The notes beneath the pieces were generated by a model, which saw only the letters and a list, made by a program, of their open reading frames with translations, was not told where the DNA came from and made no database searches. Shown here in pieces: positions 45,490 through 57,640 of a stretch of 64,000 bases of DNA. Numbering within the stretch: the stretch's first letter is position 1; every line of letters starts with the position of its first letter. The position numbers and the translations under genes were made by a program. The stretch covers positions 124,001 through 188,000 of the forward strand of contig NZ_CABVIR010000004.1 of NCBI RefSeq assembly GCF_902498065.1, in the 5' to 3' direction. This DNA comes from Pseudomonas fluorescens. GTDB taxonomy: Bacteria > Pseudomonadota > Gammaproteobacteria > Pseudomonadales > Pseudomonadaceae.

Positions 45490-46512
45490 TCAGCTTTTAC
45501 GCGCCCAACGCTCGCGCCACACCTGTTGCTCGGATTTGGTCTGGAAGGTCCAGGCGACGAAGCGGCTTTGCTTCTGGCCCTGGGACATTTCCACGACCTG
45601 GCTTTCCAGCACGCCGGCCTTTTTCAGCGCCGTCTGAATCGCCGGCAGGTTCGAGGCTTTCGAGACCAGGGTGCTGAACCACAGCACTTTGTGTTGAAAA
45701 TGCGCGCTCTCGGCGATCAGTTGCGTCACAAAACGCGCTTCGCCGCCCTCGCACCACAGTTCGGCCGACTGACCACCAAAGTTCAGCACCGGCAATTTGC
45801 GTTTCGGGTCGGCGCGACCGAGTGCGCGCCATTTACGCTCGCTGCCCTTGGTCGCTTCGTCCATCGAAGCGTGGAACGGTGGATTGCACATGGTCAGGTC
45901 AAAGCGTTCGCCGGGTTCGAGCAAGCCCAGCAGAATGTGCTTGGGATTAGTCTGCTGGCGCAACTGAATGGCCTTGTTCAGACCGTTGGACTGGACGATG
46001 GCTTTGGCGGCGGCCACAGCGGTCGGGTCGATTTCCGAGCCGAGGAAGTGCCAGCGGTAGTCGCTGTAACCGATCAACGGATAGACGCAGTTGGCGCCCA
46101 TGCCGATATCGAGCACCTTGACCGGCGCGCCGCGCGGGATCTCTCCGTCATTGACGCTGGCCAGCAGGTCGGCCAGGAAGTGCACATAGTCAGCACGCCC
46201 CGGCACCGGCGGGCACAGGTAATCGGCCGGAATGTCCCAATGCGCCACGCCATAAAACGACTTGAGCAGCGCCCGGTTGAACACGCGCACCGCGTCGGGG
46301 CTGGCGAAGTCGATGCTTTCCTTGCCGTACGGGTTGGTGATCACGAACTTCGCCAGTTCCGGCGTGCTCTTGATCAGCTCCGGGAAGTCGTAGCGACCCT
46401 GATGGCGATTGCGCGGGTGCAGGCTGGCCTTCGGACGTGGTTCCACGGCTTTGGCCGGGGTGGCGGAGTCAGGCTTCTTGCGCGCGGGGCGGGGAGTGCG
46501 GGGGGCGTTCAT
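45490..46512 (-). CDS. rlmF: 23S rRNA (adenine-1618-N6)-methyltransferase RlmF
   Basis: A 340-residue SAM-dependent methyltransferase that modifies A1618 of 23S rRNA. After a basic, Pro-rich N-terminus ([15 protein letters not shown]) it has [20 protein letters not shown], the SAM motif [20 protein letters not shown] and the catalytic NPPFH-type motif [10 protein letters not shown]. The C-terminus [10 protein letters not shown] fits the family. The start is the ATG at 46512; the open frame to 46644 includes no family sequence. It stands alone between two REPINs. Confidence 0.93.
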   Translation of the reverse strand: MNAPRTPRPARKKPDSATPAKAVEPRPKASLHPRNRHQGRYDFPELIKSTPELAKFVITNPYGKESIDFASPDAVRVFNRALLKSFYGVAHWDIPADYLCPPVPGRADYVHFLADLLASVNDGEIPRGAPVKVLDIGMGANCVYPLIGYSDYRWHFLGSEIDPTAVAAAKAIVQSNGLNKAIQLRQQTNPKHILLGLLEPGERFDLTMCNPPFHASMDEATKGSERKWRALGRADPKRKLPVLNFGGQSAELWCEGGEARFVTQLIAESAHFQHKVLWFSTLVSKASNLPAIQTALKKAGVLESQVVEMSQGQKQSRFVAWTFQTKSEQQVWRERWARKS

Positions 46513-46607
46513 GGGCGTTGTCGATTCGGGTATGGCTAAAAGTGGTGGGCATTGTCCCACATCCGGGCCTTGTGAACGCAATTGTGACAAACACCGCGTC
46601 ATCCCTC

Positions 46608-46699
46608 TGTAGGAGTGAGCCTGCTCGCGATGGGGCCATGACATTCAACATTGATGGTGGCTGAAAGTCCGCTATCGCGAGCAAGCTCGCTCCCACAGG
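46608..46699. repeat. REP pair (REPIN)
   Basis: GTAGGAGTGAGCCTGCTCGC (from 46609) and TATCGCGAGCAAGCTCGCTC (from about 46673) face each other between rlmF and the valS terminator. The first core has an A and a T changed from consensus. Confidence 0.85.
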
Positions 46700-46733
46700 G
46701 GATTTGCGCTGATGGGGAGAAAGCGTCGGGCAC

Positions 46734-46766
46734 AAAAAAGGGAGGCCATTGTTGGCCTCCCTCTTT
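46734..46766 (-). terminator. Terminator after valS
   Basis: GGGAGGCC (46740-46747) pairs with GGCCTCCC (46754-46761). On the minus strand the hairpin is followed by six T (AAAAAA at 46734-46739). It lies 16 bases past the valS stop. Confidence 0.9.
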
Positions 46767-46781
46767 CATTGCGCGTTGCCG

Positions 46782-49628
46782 TTACAGGCTGGCAATCCGC
46801 GCATGCTGCTCGGCCAGTTTGCCCAAAGCCTGTTCGGCTTCAGCCAGTTTGGCGCGTTCTTTCTCGATGACTTCGGCCGGGGCCTTGTCGACGAAACCGG
46901 CGTTCGATAGCTTGCCGCCCACACGCTGGACTTCGCCCTGCAGACGCAGGATTTCCTTGTCCAGACGTGCCAGTTCGGCGTCCTTGTCGATCAGGCCGGC
47001 CATCGGCACCAGCACTTCCATCTCGCCCACCAGCGCGGTGGCGGACAGCGGTGCTTCTTCGCCGGCAGCCAGGACGGTGATCGATTCGAGGCGAGCCAGT
47101 TTCTTCAACAGGGCTTCGTTCTCGGTGAGACGACGCTGATCTTCAGCGCTGACGTTCTTCAGGAACAGGTTCAGCGGTTTGCCCGGCCCGATGTTCATCT
47201 CGGCGCGGATATTGCGCGTGCCGAGCATCAAGGTTTTCAGCCATTCGATGTCATCTTCGGCGCCCTGATCGATACGCGCTTCGTTCGCCACTGGCCAAGG
47301 CTGCAGCATGATTGTCTTGCCTTCGATACCGGCCAGCGGCGCGATGCGCTGCCAGATTTCTTCGGTGATGAACGGCATGAACGGATGCGCCAGGCGCAGC
47401 GCGACCTCCAGTACCCGAACCAGCGTGCGACGCGTACCGCGCTGACGCTCGACCGGTGCGTTCTCGTCCCACAGCACAGGCTTGGACAGTTCCAGGTACC
47501 AGTCGCAGTACTGGTTCCAGATGAACTCGTACAAGGCTTGTGCCGCCAGGTCGAAGCGGAACTGGTCGAGTTGGCGAGTCACTTCAGCTTCGGTGCGTTG
47601 CAGCTGCGAGATGATCCAGCGATCCGCCAGCGACAGCTCGTAGGCTTCGCCGTTCTGGCCACAGTCTTCGCCCTTGTCCAGCACATAGCGCGCCGCGTTC
47701 CAGATCTTGTTGCAGAAGTTGCGATAGCCTTCGACGCGGCCCATGTCGAACTTGATGTCGCGACCGGTGGACGCCAGCGAGCAGAAGGTGAAACGAAGGG
47801 CATCGGTGCCGTAGCTGGCGATGCCGTCGGCGAACTCGTCGCGAGTCTGCTTCTCGATCTTCTTCGCCAGTTTCGGCTGCATCATGCCGGAGGTGCGTTT
47901 CTGCACCAGCGCTTCCAGCTCGATACCGTCGATGATGTCCAGCGGGTCAAGGACGTTGCCCTTGGACTTGGACATCTTCTGGCCCTGGCCATCTCGCACC
48001 AGACCGTGCACATAAACGGTCTTGAACGGAACCTGCGGCGTGCCGTCTTCGTTTTTCACCAAATGCATGGTGAGCATGATCATCCGGGCAACCCAGAAGA
48101 AAATGATATCGAAGCCGGTGACCAGCACGTCGGTGGAGTGAAATTTCTTCAGGAATTCAGTCTGCTCAGGCCAGCCCAGGGTGGAGAACGTCCACAGGCC
48201 CGAACTGAACCAGGTGTCGAGAACGTCGTTGTCCTGTTGCAGCGCAACGTCCGGGCCGAGGTTGTTCTTGGCACGCACTTCGGCTTCGTCGCGACCGACA
48301 TAGACCTTGCCCGACTCGTCGTACCAGGCCGGAATCCGGTGGCCCCACCACAACTGACGGCTGATGCACCAATCCTGGATGTCGCGCATCCACGAGAAGT
48401 ACATGTTTTCGTACTGTTTTGGCACGAACTGGATACGGCCGTCTTCAACGGCGGCAATCGCTGGCTCGGCCAACGGCTTGGTGGACACGTACCATTGGTC
48501 GGTCAGCCACGGCTCGATGATGGTGCCGGAACGGTCGCCTTTCGGCACTTTCAGCGCGTGATCATTGACGCTGACCAGCAGACCGGCCGCATCGAACGCG
48601 GCAACGATTTGCTTGCGCGCTTCGAAGCGGTCGAGGCCGACGTATTCGGCCGGGATCTTGCCGTCGATACTTTCGTTCAGCGTGCCGTCGAGGTTGAACA
48701 CCTGACAGGCCGGCAACACGGCGGCGTTCTTGTCGAAGATGTTCAGCAGCGGCAGGTTGTGGCGCTTGCCGACTTCGTAGTCGTTGAAATCGTGCGCCGG
48801 GGTGATTTTCACGCAACCGGTGCCGAATTCCGGATCGCAGTAATCGTCGGCGATGATCGGGATGCGGCGGCCGACCAGCGGCAGCTCGACAAATTTGCCG
48901 ATCAAGGCTTTGTAGCGTTCGTCGTTCGGGTTAACGGCCACGGCGGCGTCGCCGAGCATGGTTTCCGGGCGAGTGGTCGCGACGATGAGGAAATCGTGGC
49001 CTTCAGCGGTCTTGACGCCGTCGGCCAGCGGGTACTTCAGGTTCCACAGGAAACCTTTCTCGTCGTGGTTTTCCACTTCGAGGTCGGAAATCGCCGTGTG
49101 CAACTTGGTGTCCCAGTTGACCAGACGCTTGCCGCGATAGATCAGGCCGTCTTCGTGCAGGCGCACGAACGCTTCTTTAACCGCTTCCGAGAGGCCGTCG
49201 TCCATGGTGAAGCGCTCACGGCCCCAGTCCACGGACGAGCCGAGACGGCGGATCTGACGGCTTATGTTGCCGCCGGACTGATCCTTCCATTCCCAGACTT
49301 TCTCAAGGAATTTCTCACGGCCCAGGTCATGACGATTCTGGCCCTGGGCTTCGAGTTGGCGTTCCACCAGCATTTGCGTGGCGATACCGGCGTGGTCGGT
49401 GCCCGGCTGCCACAGGGTGTTGCGACCCTGCATGCGGCGGAAACGGATCAGGGCGTCCATGATCGCGTTGTTGAAGCCGTGCCCCATGTGCAGGCTGCCG
49501 GTGACGTTCGGCGGGGGGATCATGATGGTGTAGGACTCGCCCGCGCCTTGCGGGGCGAAGTAATTCTCTGACTCCCAGGTGTTGTACCAGGAAGTTTCAA
49601 TGGCGTGCGGCTGGTAGGTCTTATCCAT
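46782..49628 (-). CDS. valS: Valyl-tRNA synthetase
   Basis: A 948-residue class I aminoacyl-tRNA synthetase. The HIGH-type motif is [18 protein letters not shown] near residue 38-55. The editing domain is present ([19 protein letters not shown] and [20 protein letters not shown]). The KMSKS motif is [14 protein letters not shown]. The C-terminal coiled-coil arm that contacts tRNA runs over the last 65 residues ([20 protein letters not shown] and later [17 protein letters not shown]). Length and order match the family. Its start follows AATAGGGTCCCGCCGCGC, with only a weak ribosome-binding site. Confidence 0.98.
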   Translation of the reverse strand: MDKTYQPHAIETSWYNTWESENYFAPQGAGESYTIMIPPPNVTGSLHMGHGFNNAIMDALIRFRRMQGRNTLWQPGTDHAGIATQMLVERQLEAQGQNRHDLGREKFLEKVWEWKDQSGGNISRQIRRLGSSVDWGRERFTMDDGLSEAVKEAFVRLHEDGLIYRGKRLVNWDTKLHTAISDLEVENHDEKGFLWNLKYPLADGVKTAEGHDFLIVATTRPETMLGDAAVAVNPNDERYKALIGKFVELPLVGRRIPIIADDYCDPEFGTGCVKITPAHDFNDYEVGKRHNLPLLNIFDKNAAVLPACQVFNLDGTLNESIDGKIPAEYVGLDRFEARKQIVAAFDAAGLLVSVNDHALKVPKGDRSGTIIEPWLTDQWYVSTKPLAEPAIAAVEDGRIQFVPKQYENMYFSWMRDIQDWCISRQLWWGHRIPAWYDESGKVYVGRDEAEVRAKNNLGPDVALQQDNDVLDTWFSSGLWTFSTLGWPEQTEFLKKFHSTDVLVTGFDIIFFWVARMIMLTMHLVKNEDGTPQVPFKTVYVHGLVRDGQGQKMSKSKGNVLDPLDIIDGIELEALVQKRTSGMMQPKLAKKIEKQTRDEFADGIASYGTDALRFTFCSLASTGRDIKFDMGRVEGYRNFCNKIWNAARYVLDKGEDCGQNGEAYELSLADRWIISQLQRTEAEVTRQLDQFRFDLAAQALYEFIWNQYCDWYLELSKPVLWDENAPVERQRGTRRTLVRVLEVALRLAHPFMPFITEEIWQRIAPLAGIEGKTIMLQPWPVANEARIDQGAEDDIEWLKTLMLGTRNIRAEMNIGPGKPLNLFLKNVSAEDQRRLTENEALLKKLARLESITVLAAGEEAPLSATALVGEMEVLVPMAGLIDKDAELARLDKEILRLQGEVQRVGGKLSNAGFVDKAPAEVIEKERAKLAEAEQALGKLAEQHARIASL

Positions 49629-49743
49629 GCGCGGCGGGACCCTATTGGCATTAATTCAGGAAAAGCCGACGAGTATAGCGGGGCATGGGGCGCAGGGCGA
49701 GCGGGGGCGGACAGGGCGCGCCCTCAAAAATGGTGCAAGTCCC

Positions 49744-49835
49744 CTGTGGGAGCGAGCCTGCTCGCGATGGCGGGGTATCAGTCACCCTTTAAGTCGACTG
49801 GCTCACCGCCATCGCGAGCAGGCTCGCTCCCACAG
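49744..49835. repeat. REP pair (REPIN)
   Basis: GGGAGCGAGCCTGCTCGCGA (from 49748) and TCGCGAGCAGGCTCGCTCCC (from about 49812) are perfect consensus cores facing each other, between the valS promoter and the 3' end of the small gene at 49852. Confidence 0.9.
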
Positions 49836-49851
49836 AGAAACTGGTTTGGGT

Positions 49852-50238
49852 TCAGTCGTTGTACTGGCTCAACAACCGCTCCAGACGCGCACTGAGGCGG
49901 CGTTTGATTTCGGTTTCGATGTGCGGGGCGAAGTCGTCGATCACGTCTTGCATGATCAGTTGTGCGGCGGCGCGCAGTTCGCTGTCCAGGTGCAGCAGGT
50001 CGTCGGGACCTTTGGGGGCGGCGGCCGGTTGCGCGGCAGCGACGACGGGTGTCGGTTCGACGATTGGCTGGCTGGCGCTGACCGTGTCAAACAACATCGG
50101 AATCTGTTCCTGGTCACCGTCTTCGACCGTGTCGGTCAGCAGCGGTGGTTGCAGGTTGTCATCGCCGAGCAGTTGGCGGATCGACTCGAGGTCGTCCAGC
50201 AGGTGCGCGGACTTTTGCAGCGGTTTTGGAGTGTCCAT
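49852..50238 (-). CDS. Hypothetical protein downstream of holC
   Basis: A 128-residue cytoplasmic protein with no recognised domain. The N-terminal 50 residues are acidic and helical (SAHLLDDLESIRQLLGDDNL), a Pro/Ala-rich linker follows (about 55-75), and the C-terminal 50 residues are predicted helical (LDSELRAAAQLIMQDVIDDF, ETEIKRRLSARLERLLSQYN). It starts 8 bases after the holC stop and is conserved in this position in Pseudomonas between holC and valS. A link to the clamp loader is an inference from position only. Confidence 0.8.
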   Translation of the reverse strand: MDTPKPLQKSAHLLDDLESIRQLLGDDNLQPPLLTDTVEDGDQEQIPMLFDTVSASQPIVEPTPVVAAAQPAAAPKGPDDLLHLDSELRAAAQLIMQDVIDDFAPHIETEIKRRLSARLERLLSQYND

Positions 50239-50246
50239 CGGAATGC

Positions 50247-50675
50247 TCAGAGTCGCTGTAAACGGTGATCTTGCAGAGGATAGCCCTGTTCGCGGTAGAA
50301 ACGGAAACTCTCCCGCGCAGCCGTGCGTATCGCCGGATCTTCCACCACCACTTCCGCCACGCGGGCGAATTTGTTGGCGAAGGCCGGGACTTTCAGGTCG
50401 AGGTTGACCAGCAAATCCTGATGTTGACCGCAGTCATCGCCAAGACCCAGCACGATCAAACCGTCCGGTTCGTTTTCGGCAGGGCCGTGGGGCACGAAGC
50501 TTTCGCCCTTGAAGGCCCACAGGCGCGCATCGAGATCGTCACGCTGGGCGGCATCGCTGCAATGCAGGTAGATGCGATGACCCATGCGCCAGGCTTTTTC
50601 GGTGAGCTTGCAGGCAAAATCCAGCCGTGCCGAAGGATCGGCGCTGGGCAGGATATAGAAGTCGACTTTGGTCAT
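50247..50675 (-). CDS. holC: DNA polymerase III subunit chi
   Basis: A 142-residue clamp-loader accessory subunit that links SSB to the polymerase via psi. The family opening is MTKVDFYILPSADPSARLDF, followed by RMGHRIYLHCSDAAQRDDLD and LWAFKGESFVPHG, and the C-terminal YREQGYPLQDHRLQRL. No psi gene (holD) is nearby. It follows pepA by 60 bases on the same strand, an arrangement common in gammaproteobacteria (pepA-holC-valS). Confidence 0.93.
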   Translation of the reverse strand: MTKVDFYILPSADPSARLDFACKLTEKAWRMGHRIYLHCSDAAQRDDLDARLWAFKGESFVPHGPAENEPDGLIVLGLGDDCGQHQDLLVNLDLKVPAFANKFARVAEVVVEDPAIRTAARESFRFYREQGYPLQDHRLQRL

Positions 50676-50735
50676 TGCGGTTCCTGAGCCTTGAGCGGCG
50701 TCATACGGAAATGACGCCGCCCGAGGTCATCGGTT

Positions 50736-52445
<1,710 letters not shown>

Positions 52446-52537
52446 GCGCCAACTTTTTTCGGCGGCTCTGTCTTGCGGGCTGCCTGATACGTTTGCTTGT
52501 TTGGCCGCCTTAGCCTGACAACCCTGGAGTGTCTGGT

Positions 52538-53656
52538 TTGATCGTCTTCCGTTACCTATCCCGCGAAGTCCTGTTGACCTTGAGCGCCGTCAGTGCCGTG
52601 CTGCTGGTCATCATCATGAGCGGACGCTTCATCAAATACCTCGCCCAGGCGGCGGCTGGTCTTCTGGACCCGGGCTCGCTGTTCCTGATCATGGGTTTTC
52701 GTCTGCCAGGCTTTCTGCAGCTGATCCTGCCGCTGGGCCTGTTTCTCGGGATCCTGCTGGCCTACGGTCGCCTGTACCTTGAAAGCGAAATGACCGTGCT
52801 CTCTGCCACGGGCATGAGCCAGCAGCGCCTGTTCACCATGACCCTGTTTCCGGCCACCCTGGTGGCACTGGTGGTAGCGTGGTTGAGCCTGAGCCTGGCG
52901 CCGCAAGGAGCCAATCAGTTCCAGTTGCTGCTGAACAAGCAAGACGCGCTGACCGAGTTCGATACCCTCGAGCCGGGTCGCTTCCAGGCCCTGCGTGACG
53001 GCACCCGGGTGACCTACACCGAAACACTGTCGGATGACCGCATCAACCTTGGCGGGGTGTTCATTTCGCAAAAGAACATTTCGTCGGACAAGAAGGATCG
53101 CGGGATTTCCGTGTTGGTGGCCGAGAAGGGCCGTCAGGAAATTCGCCCTGACGGCAACCGCTACCTGATTCTCGACAACGGCTATCGCTACGACGGTAAT
53201 CCGGGGCAGGCCGACTACCGTGCAATCAAGTACGAAGAGTACGGCGTGTTGCTGCCTAAGCCGGACGTCAGCGACGAAGTCACCGACCGTGATGCCATGC
53301 CCACCAGTTCGTTGCTCGGCAGTGATGACCTGCGTTCGCGCACCGAGCTGCAATGGCGCCTGTCGTTGCCCTTGCTGGTTTTCATCGTGACCTTGATGGC
53401 GGTGCCGCTGTCGCGGGTCAATCCGCGTCAGGGCCGTTTCCTCAAGCTGCTGCCGGCGATTCTTCTTTATATGGCTTACCTGAGCATCCTGATTGCCGCC
53501 CGCGGCGCCCTCGAAAAGGGCAAGATCCCGCCCGCGCTGGGCTTGTGGTGGGTTCACGCGATCTTCCTGTCCATCGGCCTTGGCTTGCTCTATTGGGAAC
53601 CCTTGCAGTTGAAGCGGGCGAGTCGCCGCAGCGCGCTGGAGGTGGCCCGTGGTTAA
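52538..53656 (+). CDS. lptF: LPS export ABC transporter permease LptF
   Basis: A 372-residue inner-membrane permease of the LptBFG complex that extracts LPS. Opening MIVFRYLSREVLLTLSAVSA, three membrane segments in the first 120 residues, a periplasmic beta-jellyroll (about 125-260) and three C-terminal segments (LSLPLLVFIVTLMAVPLSRV, LLPAILLYMAYLSILIAARG, WWVHAIFLSIGLGLLYW). The TTG at 52538 is chosen because GGAG lies eight bases upstream; the GTG at 52529 would leave no spacing. It overlaps lptG by eight bases. Confidence 0.95.
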   Translation: MIVFRYLSREVLLTLSAVSAVLLVIIMSGRFIKYLAQAAAGLLDPGSLFLIMGFRLPGFLQLILPLGLFLGILLAYGRLYLESEMTVLSATGMSQQRLFTMTLFPATLVALVVAWLSLSLAPQGANQFQLLLNKQDALTEFDTLEPGRFQALRDGTRVTYTETLSDDRINLGGVFISQKNISSDKKDRGISVLVAEKGRQEIRPDGNRYLILDNGYRYDGNPGQADYRAIKYEEYGVLLPKPDVSDEVTDRDAMPTSSLLGSDDLRSRTELQWRLSLPLLVFIVTLMAVPLSRVNPRQGRFLKLLPAILLYMAYLSILIAARGALEKGKIPPALGLWWVHAIFLSIGLGLLYWEPLQLKRASRRSALEVARG

Positions 53657-54710
53657 GCTCGATCGCTACATCGGTAGCAGCGTCTTCATCGCGATCCTGG
53701 CGGTATTGGGGATTATTCTCGGCCTGGCGACGCTGTTCGCTTTCATCGACGAAATGAGTGACGTCAGCGATACCTACACCCTGCTCGATGTCCTGAGCTA
53801 CGTCCTGCTGACCGCGCCGCGCCGGCTCTACGACATGTTGCCGATGGCGGCACTGATCGGCTGCCTGATCGGCCTCGGCAGTCTGGCCAGCCACAGTGAG
53901 CTGACGATCATGCGCGCAGCCGGCGTGTCGGTCGGTCGGATTGTCTGGGCCGTGATGAAGCCGATGCTGATCCTGATGGTCGTGGGTGTGTTGATCGGCG
54001 AGTACATCGCGCCGGCGACCGAAAGCACCGCGCAGGCCAACCGCTCGCTGGCTCAAGGCAGTGGCGATGCGCAAAGCGCCAAGCATGGCCTGTGGCACCG
54101 TCAGGGCGAGGAGTTCATCCACGTCAACTCGGTACAACCCAACGGCGTGCTGTACGGCGTGACCCGTTATCGCTTCGACGATCAACGGCACATGTTGTCC
54201 TCGAGCTTCGCCAAGCGCGCGCAGTTCGACACGGATCACTGGCAGTTGAGCGAAGTCACGACCACGCTGTTCCATGACAAGAGCACCGAAGTGGTCACGG
54301 CCCCGGTCGAGCGCTGGAACGTCGCACTGAGCCCGCAACTGCTGAGCACCGTGGTGATGTCGCCGGATTCGCTGTCGATCACCGGCCTGTGGGGTTACAT
54401 CCACTATCTGGCGGATCAGGGGCTGAACAATGGCCGCTACTGGCTGGCGTTTTGGGTCAAAGTGTTGCAACCGCTGGTCACTGCCGCGCTGGTACTGATG
54501 GCGATTTCTTTCATCTTCGGTCCGTTGCGTTCGGTGACCCTCGGTCAGCGGGTGTTCACCGGCGTACTGGTGGGCTTTACCTTCCGCATCGTCCAGGATC
54601 TGCTGGGGCCTTCGAGCCTGGTGTTCGGCTTCTCGCCACTGTTTGCGGTGCTGGTGCCGGCGGGTGTGTGCGCCATGGCCGGGGTCTGGTTGCTGCGCCG
54701 CGCCGGCTGA
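53649..54710 (+). CDS. lptG: LPS export ABC transporter permease LptG
   Basis: A 353-residue partner of LptF. It starts with GTG (MVKLDRYIGSSVFIAI) inside the last codons of lptF. Membrane segments: FIAILAVLGIILGLATLFAF, LYDMLPMAALIGCLIGLGSL and VMKPMLILMVVGVLIGEYIA, then a periplasmic jellyroll and three C-terminal segments ending VLVPAGVCAMAGVWLLRRAG. The ATPase LptB is encoded elsewhere, as usual. A terminator follows. Confidence 0.95.
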   Translation: MVKLDRYIGSSVFIAILAVLGIILGLATLFAFIDEMSDVSDTYTLLDVLSYVLLTAPRRLYDMLPMAALIGCLIGLGSLASHSELTIMRAAGVSVGRIVWAVMKPMLILMVVGVLIGEYIAPATESTAQANRSLAQGSGDAQSAKHGLWHRQGEEFIHVNSVQPNGVLYGVTRYRFDDQRHMLSSSFAKRAQFDTDHWQLSEVTTTLFHDKSTEVVTAPVERWNVALSPQLLSTVVMSPDSLSITGLWGYIHYLADQGLNNGRYWLAFWVKVLQPLVTAALVLMAISFIFGPLRSVTLGQRVFTGVLVGFTFRIVQDLLGPSSLVFGFSPLFAVLVPAGVCAMAGVWLLRRAG

Positions 54711-54740
54711 TCACGGGTATTTCCCGTCCTCGCGGGTGAC

Positions 54741-54777
54741 AAAAAAACGCCCCTGTCGCAAGACCGGGGCGTTTTTG
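54741..54777 (+). terminator. Terminator after lptFG
   Basis: ACGCCCC (54747-54753) pairs with GGGGCGT (54766-54772) and is followed by five T. The 5' A run makes it possibly bidirectional. It separates lptFG from lepA. Confidence 0.9.
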
Positions 54778-54800
54778 TAGGTGCCGTCTGACCTGCGAAC

Positions 54801-54830
54801 GTGACGCTTGCGCCGTGGATCAGGTACAAT
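54801..54830 (+). promoter_or_regulatory. Candidate sigma-70 promoter for lepA
   Basis: GTGACG and TACAAT are 18 bases apart (four and five matches of six). They lie between the lptFG terminator and the lepA start, so the lepA-lepB block has its own promoter here. Confidence 0.55.
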
Positions 54831-54882
54831 TCCCGGCTATTTTTCGGCGGGCTATGCCTGCAGCCTTTTTGAGTGTTGATCC

Positions 54883-56682
54883 GTGAGTGATTTGAGTCAT
54901 ATCCGCAATTTCTCCATCATCGCCCACATTGACCATGGCAAGTCGACGCTGGCCGATCGATTCATCCAGATGTGCGGCGGCCTTGCCGAGCGCGAAATGG
55001 AAGCCCAGGTGCTGGACTCCATGGACCTGGAACGTGAACGCGGGATCACCATCAAGGCCCACAGCGTCACCCTTTATTACACTGCGCGCGATGGCATCAA
55101 GTACCAGTTGAACTTCATTGACACCCCGGGCCACGTTGACTTCACCTATGAAGTCAGCCGGTCGCTGGCGGCCTGTGAAGGTGCGTTGCTGGTGGTCGAT
55201 GCCGGCCAGGGCGTGGAAGCGCAATCGGTTGCCAACTGCTACACCGCCATCGAGCAGGGCCTGGAAGTCATGCCGGTCCTGAACAAGATCGACCTGCCTC
55301 AGGCCGATCCGGATCGTGTGAAAGAAGAAATCGAGAAAATCATCGGCATCGATGCCACCGATGCGGTCGAGTGCAGCGCCAAGACCGGCCTGGGCGTCGA
55401 TGAAGTGCTCGAGCGTCTGGTTCACACCATTCCTGCGCCAACCGGCAACTACGAAGATCCGCTGCAAGCGTTGATCATCGACTCCTGGTTCGACAACTAC
55501 CTGGGCGTTGTGTCCCTGGTGCGCGTGCGCCACGGTCGCGTGAAGAAGGGCGACAAGATTCTCGTCAAATCCACCGGCAAGATCCACCTGGTGGACAGCG
55601 TCGGTGTATTCAACCCGAAACACACCCCTACGGCTGACCTCAAGGCTGGCGAAGTGGGCTTCATCATTGCCAGCATCAAGGACATTCACGGGGCGCCGGT
55701 CGGTGACACCCTGACCTTGAGCTCGACGCCAGACGTCGACGTGCTGCCAGGTTTCAAACGCATCCAGCCGCAGGTCTACGCCGGCCTGTTCCCGGTCAGC
55801 TCCGACGACTTCGAAGATTTCCGTGAAGCCCTGCAAAAGCTCACGCTCAACGATTCGTCGCTGCAGTACACACCGGAAAGCTCCGACGCCCTGGGCTTCG
55901 GCTTCCGTTGCGGGTTCCTCGGCATGCTGCACATGGAAATCATCCAGGAGCGCCTGGAGCGCGAGTACGACCTGGACCTGATCACCACGGCACCGACGGT
56001 AATTTTCGAGCTGTTGCTGAAAACCGGTGAAACGATTTACGTCGATAACCCGTCCAAGCTTCCGGACGTGTCTACGATCGAAGACATGCGTGAGCCGATC
56101 GTGCGGGCCAATATTCTTGTGCCGCAAGAGCACCTGGGCAACGTCATTACCCTGTGCATCGAGAAGCGTGGCGTGCAACACGACATGCTGTTCCTCGGGT
56201 CCCAGGTCCAGGTGACCTACGATATTCCGATGAACGAAGTGGTCCTGGACTTCTTTGACCGTCTGAAATCCACCAGCCGTGGCTATGCTTCGCTGGATTA
56301 CCATTTCGATCGTTACCAATCGGCTAGTCTGGTGAAGCTGGATGTGCTGATCAACGGTGACAAGGTCGACGCCCTGGCGCTGATCGTGCACCGTGACAAT
56401 GCGAACTACAAAGGTCGCCAGTTGACCGAGAAGATGAAAGAACTGATTCCGCGCCAGATGTTCGACGTTGCGATCCAGGCCGCCATTGGCGGACAGATCA
56501 TTGCGCGAACCTCCGTCAAGGCACTCAGAAAGAACGTATTGGCCAAATGCTACGGCGGTGACGTCAGCCGTAAGAAAAAACTGCTGGAAAAGCAAAAGGC
56601 CGGTAAGAAACGCATGAAGCAAGTCGGCAACGTGGAAATTCCACAAGAAGCCTTCCTTGCAGTGCTCAGGTTGGATAGTTAG
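54883..56682 (+). CDS. lepA: Elongation factor 4 (LepA)
   Basis: A 599-residue ribosome-binding GTPase. G1 is [10 protein letters not shown]2 is the region around RGITIK, G3 is [12 protein letters not shown] and G4 is [11 protein letters not shown]. The EF-G-like domains II, III and V and the LepA-specific C-terminal domain ([18 protein letters not shown]) follow. It starts with GTG. In the usual Pseudomonas layout it follows algU-mucA-mucB-mucD; here the gene upstream is lptG. Confidence 0.98.
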   Translation: MSDLSHIRNFSIIAHIDHGKSTLADRFIQMCGGLAEREMEAQVLDSMDLERERGITIKAHSVTLYYTARDGIKYQLNFIDTPGHVDFTYEVSRSLAACEGALLVVDAGQGVEAQSVANCYTAIEQGLEVMPVLNKIDLPQADPDRVKEEIEKIIGIDATDAVECSAKTGLGVDEVLERLVHTIPAPTGNYEDPLQALIIDSWFDNYLGVVSLVRVRHGRVKKGDKILVKSTGKIHLVDSVGVFNPKHTPTADLKAGEVGFIIASIKDIHGAPVGDTLTLSSTPDVDVLPGFKRIQPQVYAGLFPVSSDDFEDFREALQKLTLNDSSLQYTPESSDALGFGFRCGFLGMLHMEIIQERLEREYDLDLITTAPTVIFELLLKTGETIYVDNPSKLPDVSTIEDMREPIVRANILVPQEHLGNVITLCIEKRGVQHDMLFLGSQVQVTYDIPMNEVVLDFFDRLKSTSRGYASLDYHFDRYQSASLVKLDVLINGDKVDALALIVHRDNANYKGRQLTEKMKELIPRQMFDVAIQAAIGGQIIARTSVKALRKNVLAKCYGGDVSRKKKLLEKQKAGKKRMKQVGNVEIPQEAFLAVLRLDS

Positions 56683-56687
56683 GTCCT

Positions 56688-57542
56688 ATGTCACTAAATT
56701 TCCCGCTGTTGCTGGTCATCGCCGTGTTCGTCTGCGGCCTGTTGGCGTTGCTCGATCTGGTTTTCCTGGCGCCGCGTCGGCGTGCGGCTATCGCTTCCTA
56801 TCAGGGCAGCGTCAGCCAGCCTGACGGGTTGGTGGTCGAGAAGCTGAACAAAGAGCCGCTGCTGGTTGAGTACGGCAAGTCGTTCTTCCCGGTGTTGTTC
56901 ATCGTACTGGTCCTGCGTTCGTTCCTGGTGGAGCCGTTCCAGATTCCTTCCGGCTCGATGAAACCGACGCTGGATGTTGGCGACTTCATTCTGGTGAGCA
57001 AGTTTTCTTACGGGATCCGCCTGCCGGTGATCGACAAGAAAGTCATCGACGTCGGTGATCCGCAGCGCGGCGATGTGATGGTGTTCCGTTACCCAAGTGA
57101 TCCGAACGTCAACTACATCAAGCGTGTGGTCGGCCTGCCGGGTGACCAGGTTCGCTACACCGCCGACAAGCGCCTGTTCGTCAACGGTGAGTCGATTGCC
57201 GAGCAACTGGTCGGCTCCGAGCCGGGCACGCTGGGCAGCGCCGAGCTCTACAAGGAAAAACTCGGCGCTGCCGAGCACTTGATCCGCAAGGAAATGAGCC
57301 GTTATCGCGCATCGCCGGACCGTACCTGGACCGTGCCTGCCGGGCACTACTTCATGATGGGCGACAACCGCGACAACTCGAACGACAGTCGTTACTGGGA
57401 TGATCCGAGCATTCCCAAGGATCTGCTGGGCATGGTTCCCGACAAGAATATCGTCGGCAAGGCCTTCGCAGTCTGGATGAGCTGGCCGGAACCCAAACTC
57501 AGTCACCTGCCGAATTTCTCGCGGGTTGGCCTGATCAAGTAA
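56688..57542 (+). CDS. lepB: Signal peptidase I
   Basis: A 284-residue inner-membrane serine protease that removes signal peptides. Two N-terminal membrane segments (LLLVIAVFVCGLLALLDLVF and VLFIVLVLRSFLVEPFQIPS), then the catalytic Ser in PSGSMKPTLDVGDFILVSKF and the catalytic Lys in VNYIKRVVGLPGD. The family box GDNRDNSNDSRYWDDP is present. It starts 5 bases after lepA. A 184-base gap follows where a small gene is normally found. Confidence 0.97.
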   Translation: MSLNFPLLLVIAVFVCGLLALLDLVFLAPRRRAAIASYQGSVSQPDGLVVEKLNKEPLLVEYGKSFFPVLFIVLVLRSFLVEPFQIPSGSMKPTLDVGDFILVSKFSYGIRLPVIDKKVIDVGDPQRGDVMVFRYPSDPNVNYIKRVVGLPGDQVRYTADKRLFVNGESIAEQLVGSEPGTLGSAELYKEKLGAAEHLIRKEMSRYRASPDRTWTVPAGHYFMMGDNRDNSNDSRYWDDPSIPKDLLGMVPDKNIVGKAFAVWMSWPEPKLSHLPNFSRVGLIK

Positions 57543-57549
57543 TCACACA

Positions 57550-57572
57550 CGGCGCTGTTGAACACAGCGCCG
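57550..57572 (+). promoter_or_regulatory. Perfect hairpin between lepB and rnc
   Basis: CGGCGCTGT and ACAGCGCCG form a nine-base perfect stem with loop TGAAC, eight bases after the lepB stop. There is no T run. It could be an RNase III processing site, since rnc is often self-cleaved in its leader, or an attenuator. Confidence 0.5.
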
Positions 57573-57640
57573 AATGCATTTCTGGAGTCGCCACAATCGG
57601 CGCCAGCGGCATGAAAACAATGATATTCAGGATGTAATTT

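Noticed and set aside
47385..49571. 728-residue open frame on the plus strand opposite valS
   Set aside because: It is the antisense of a highly conserved gene, in a GC-rich genome where such shadows are common. No ribosome-binding site, no domain, biased His/Arg/Val composition.
54820..56646. 608-residue open frame on the minus strand opposite lepA
   Set aside because: Antisense of lepA with the composition typical of reverse-frame translations; it spans the lepA start and promoter.
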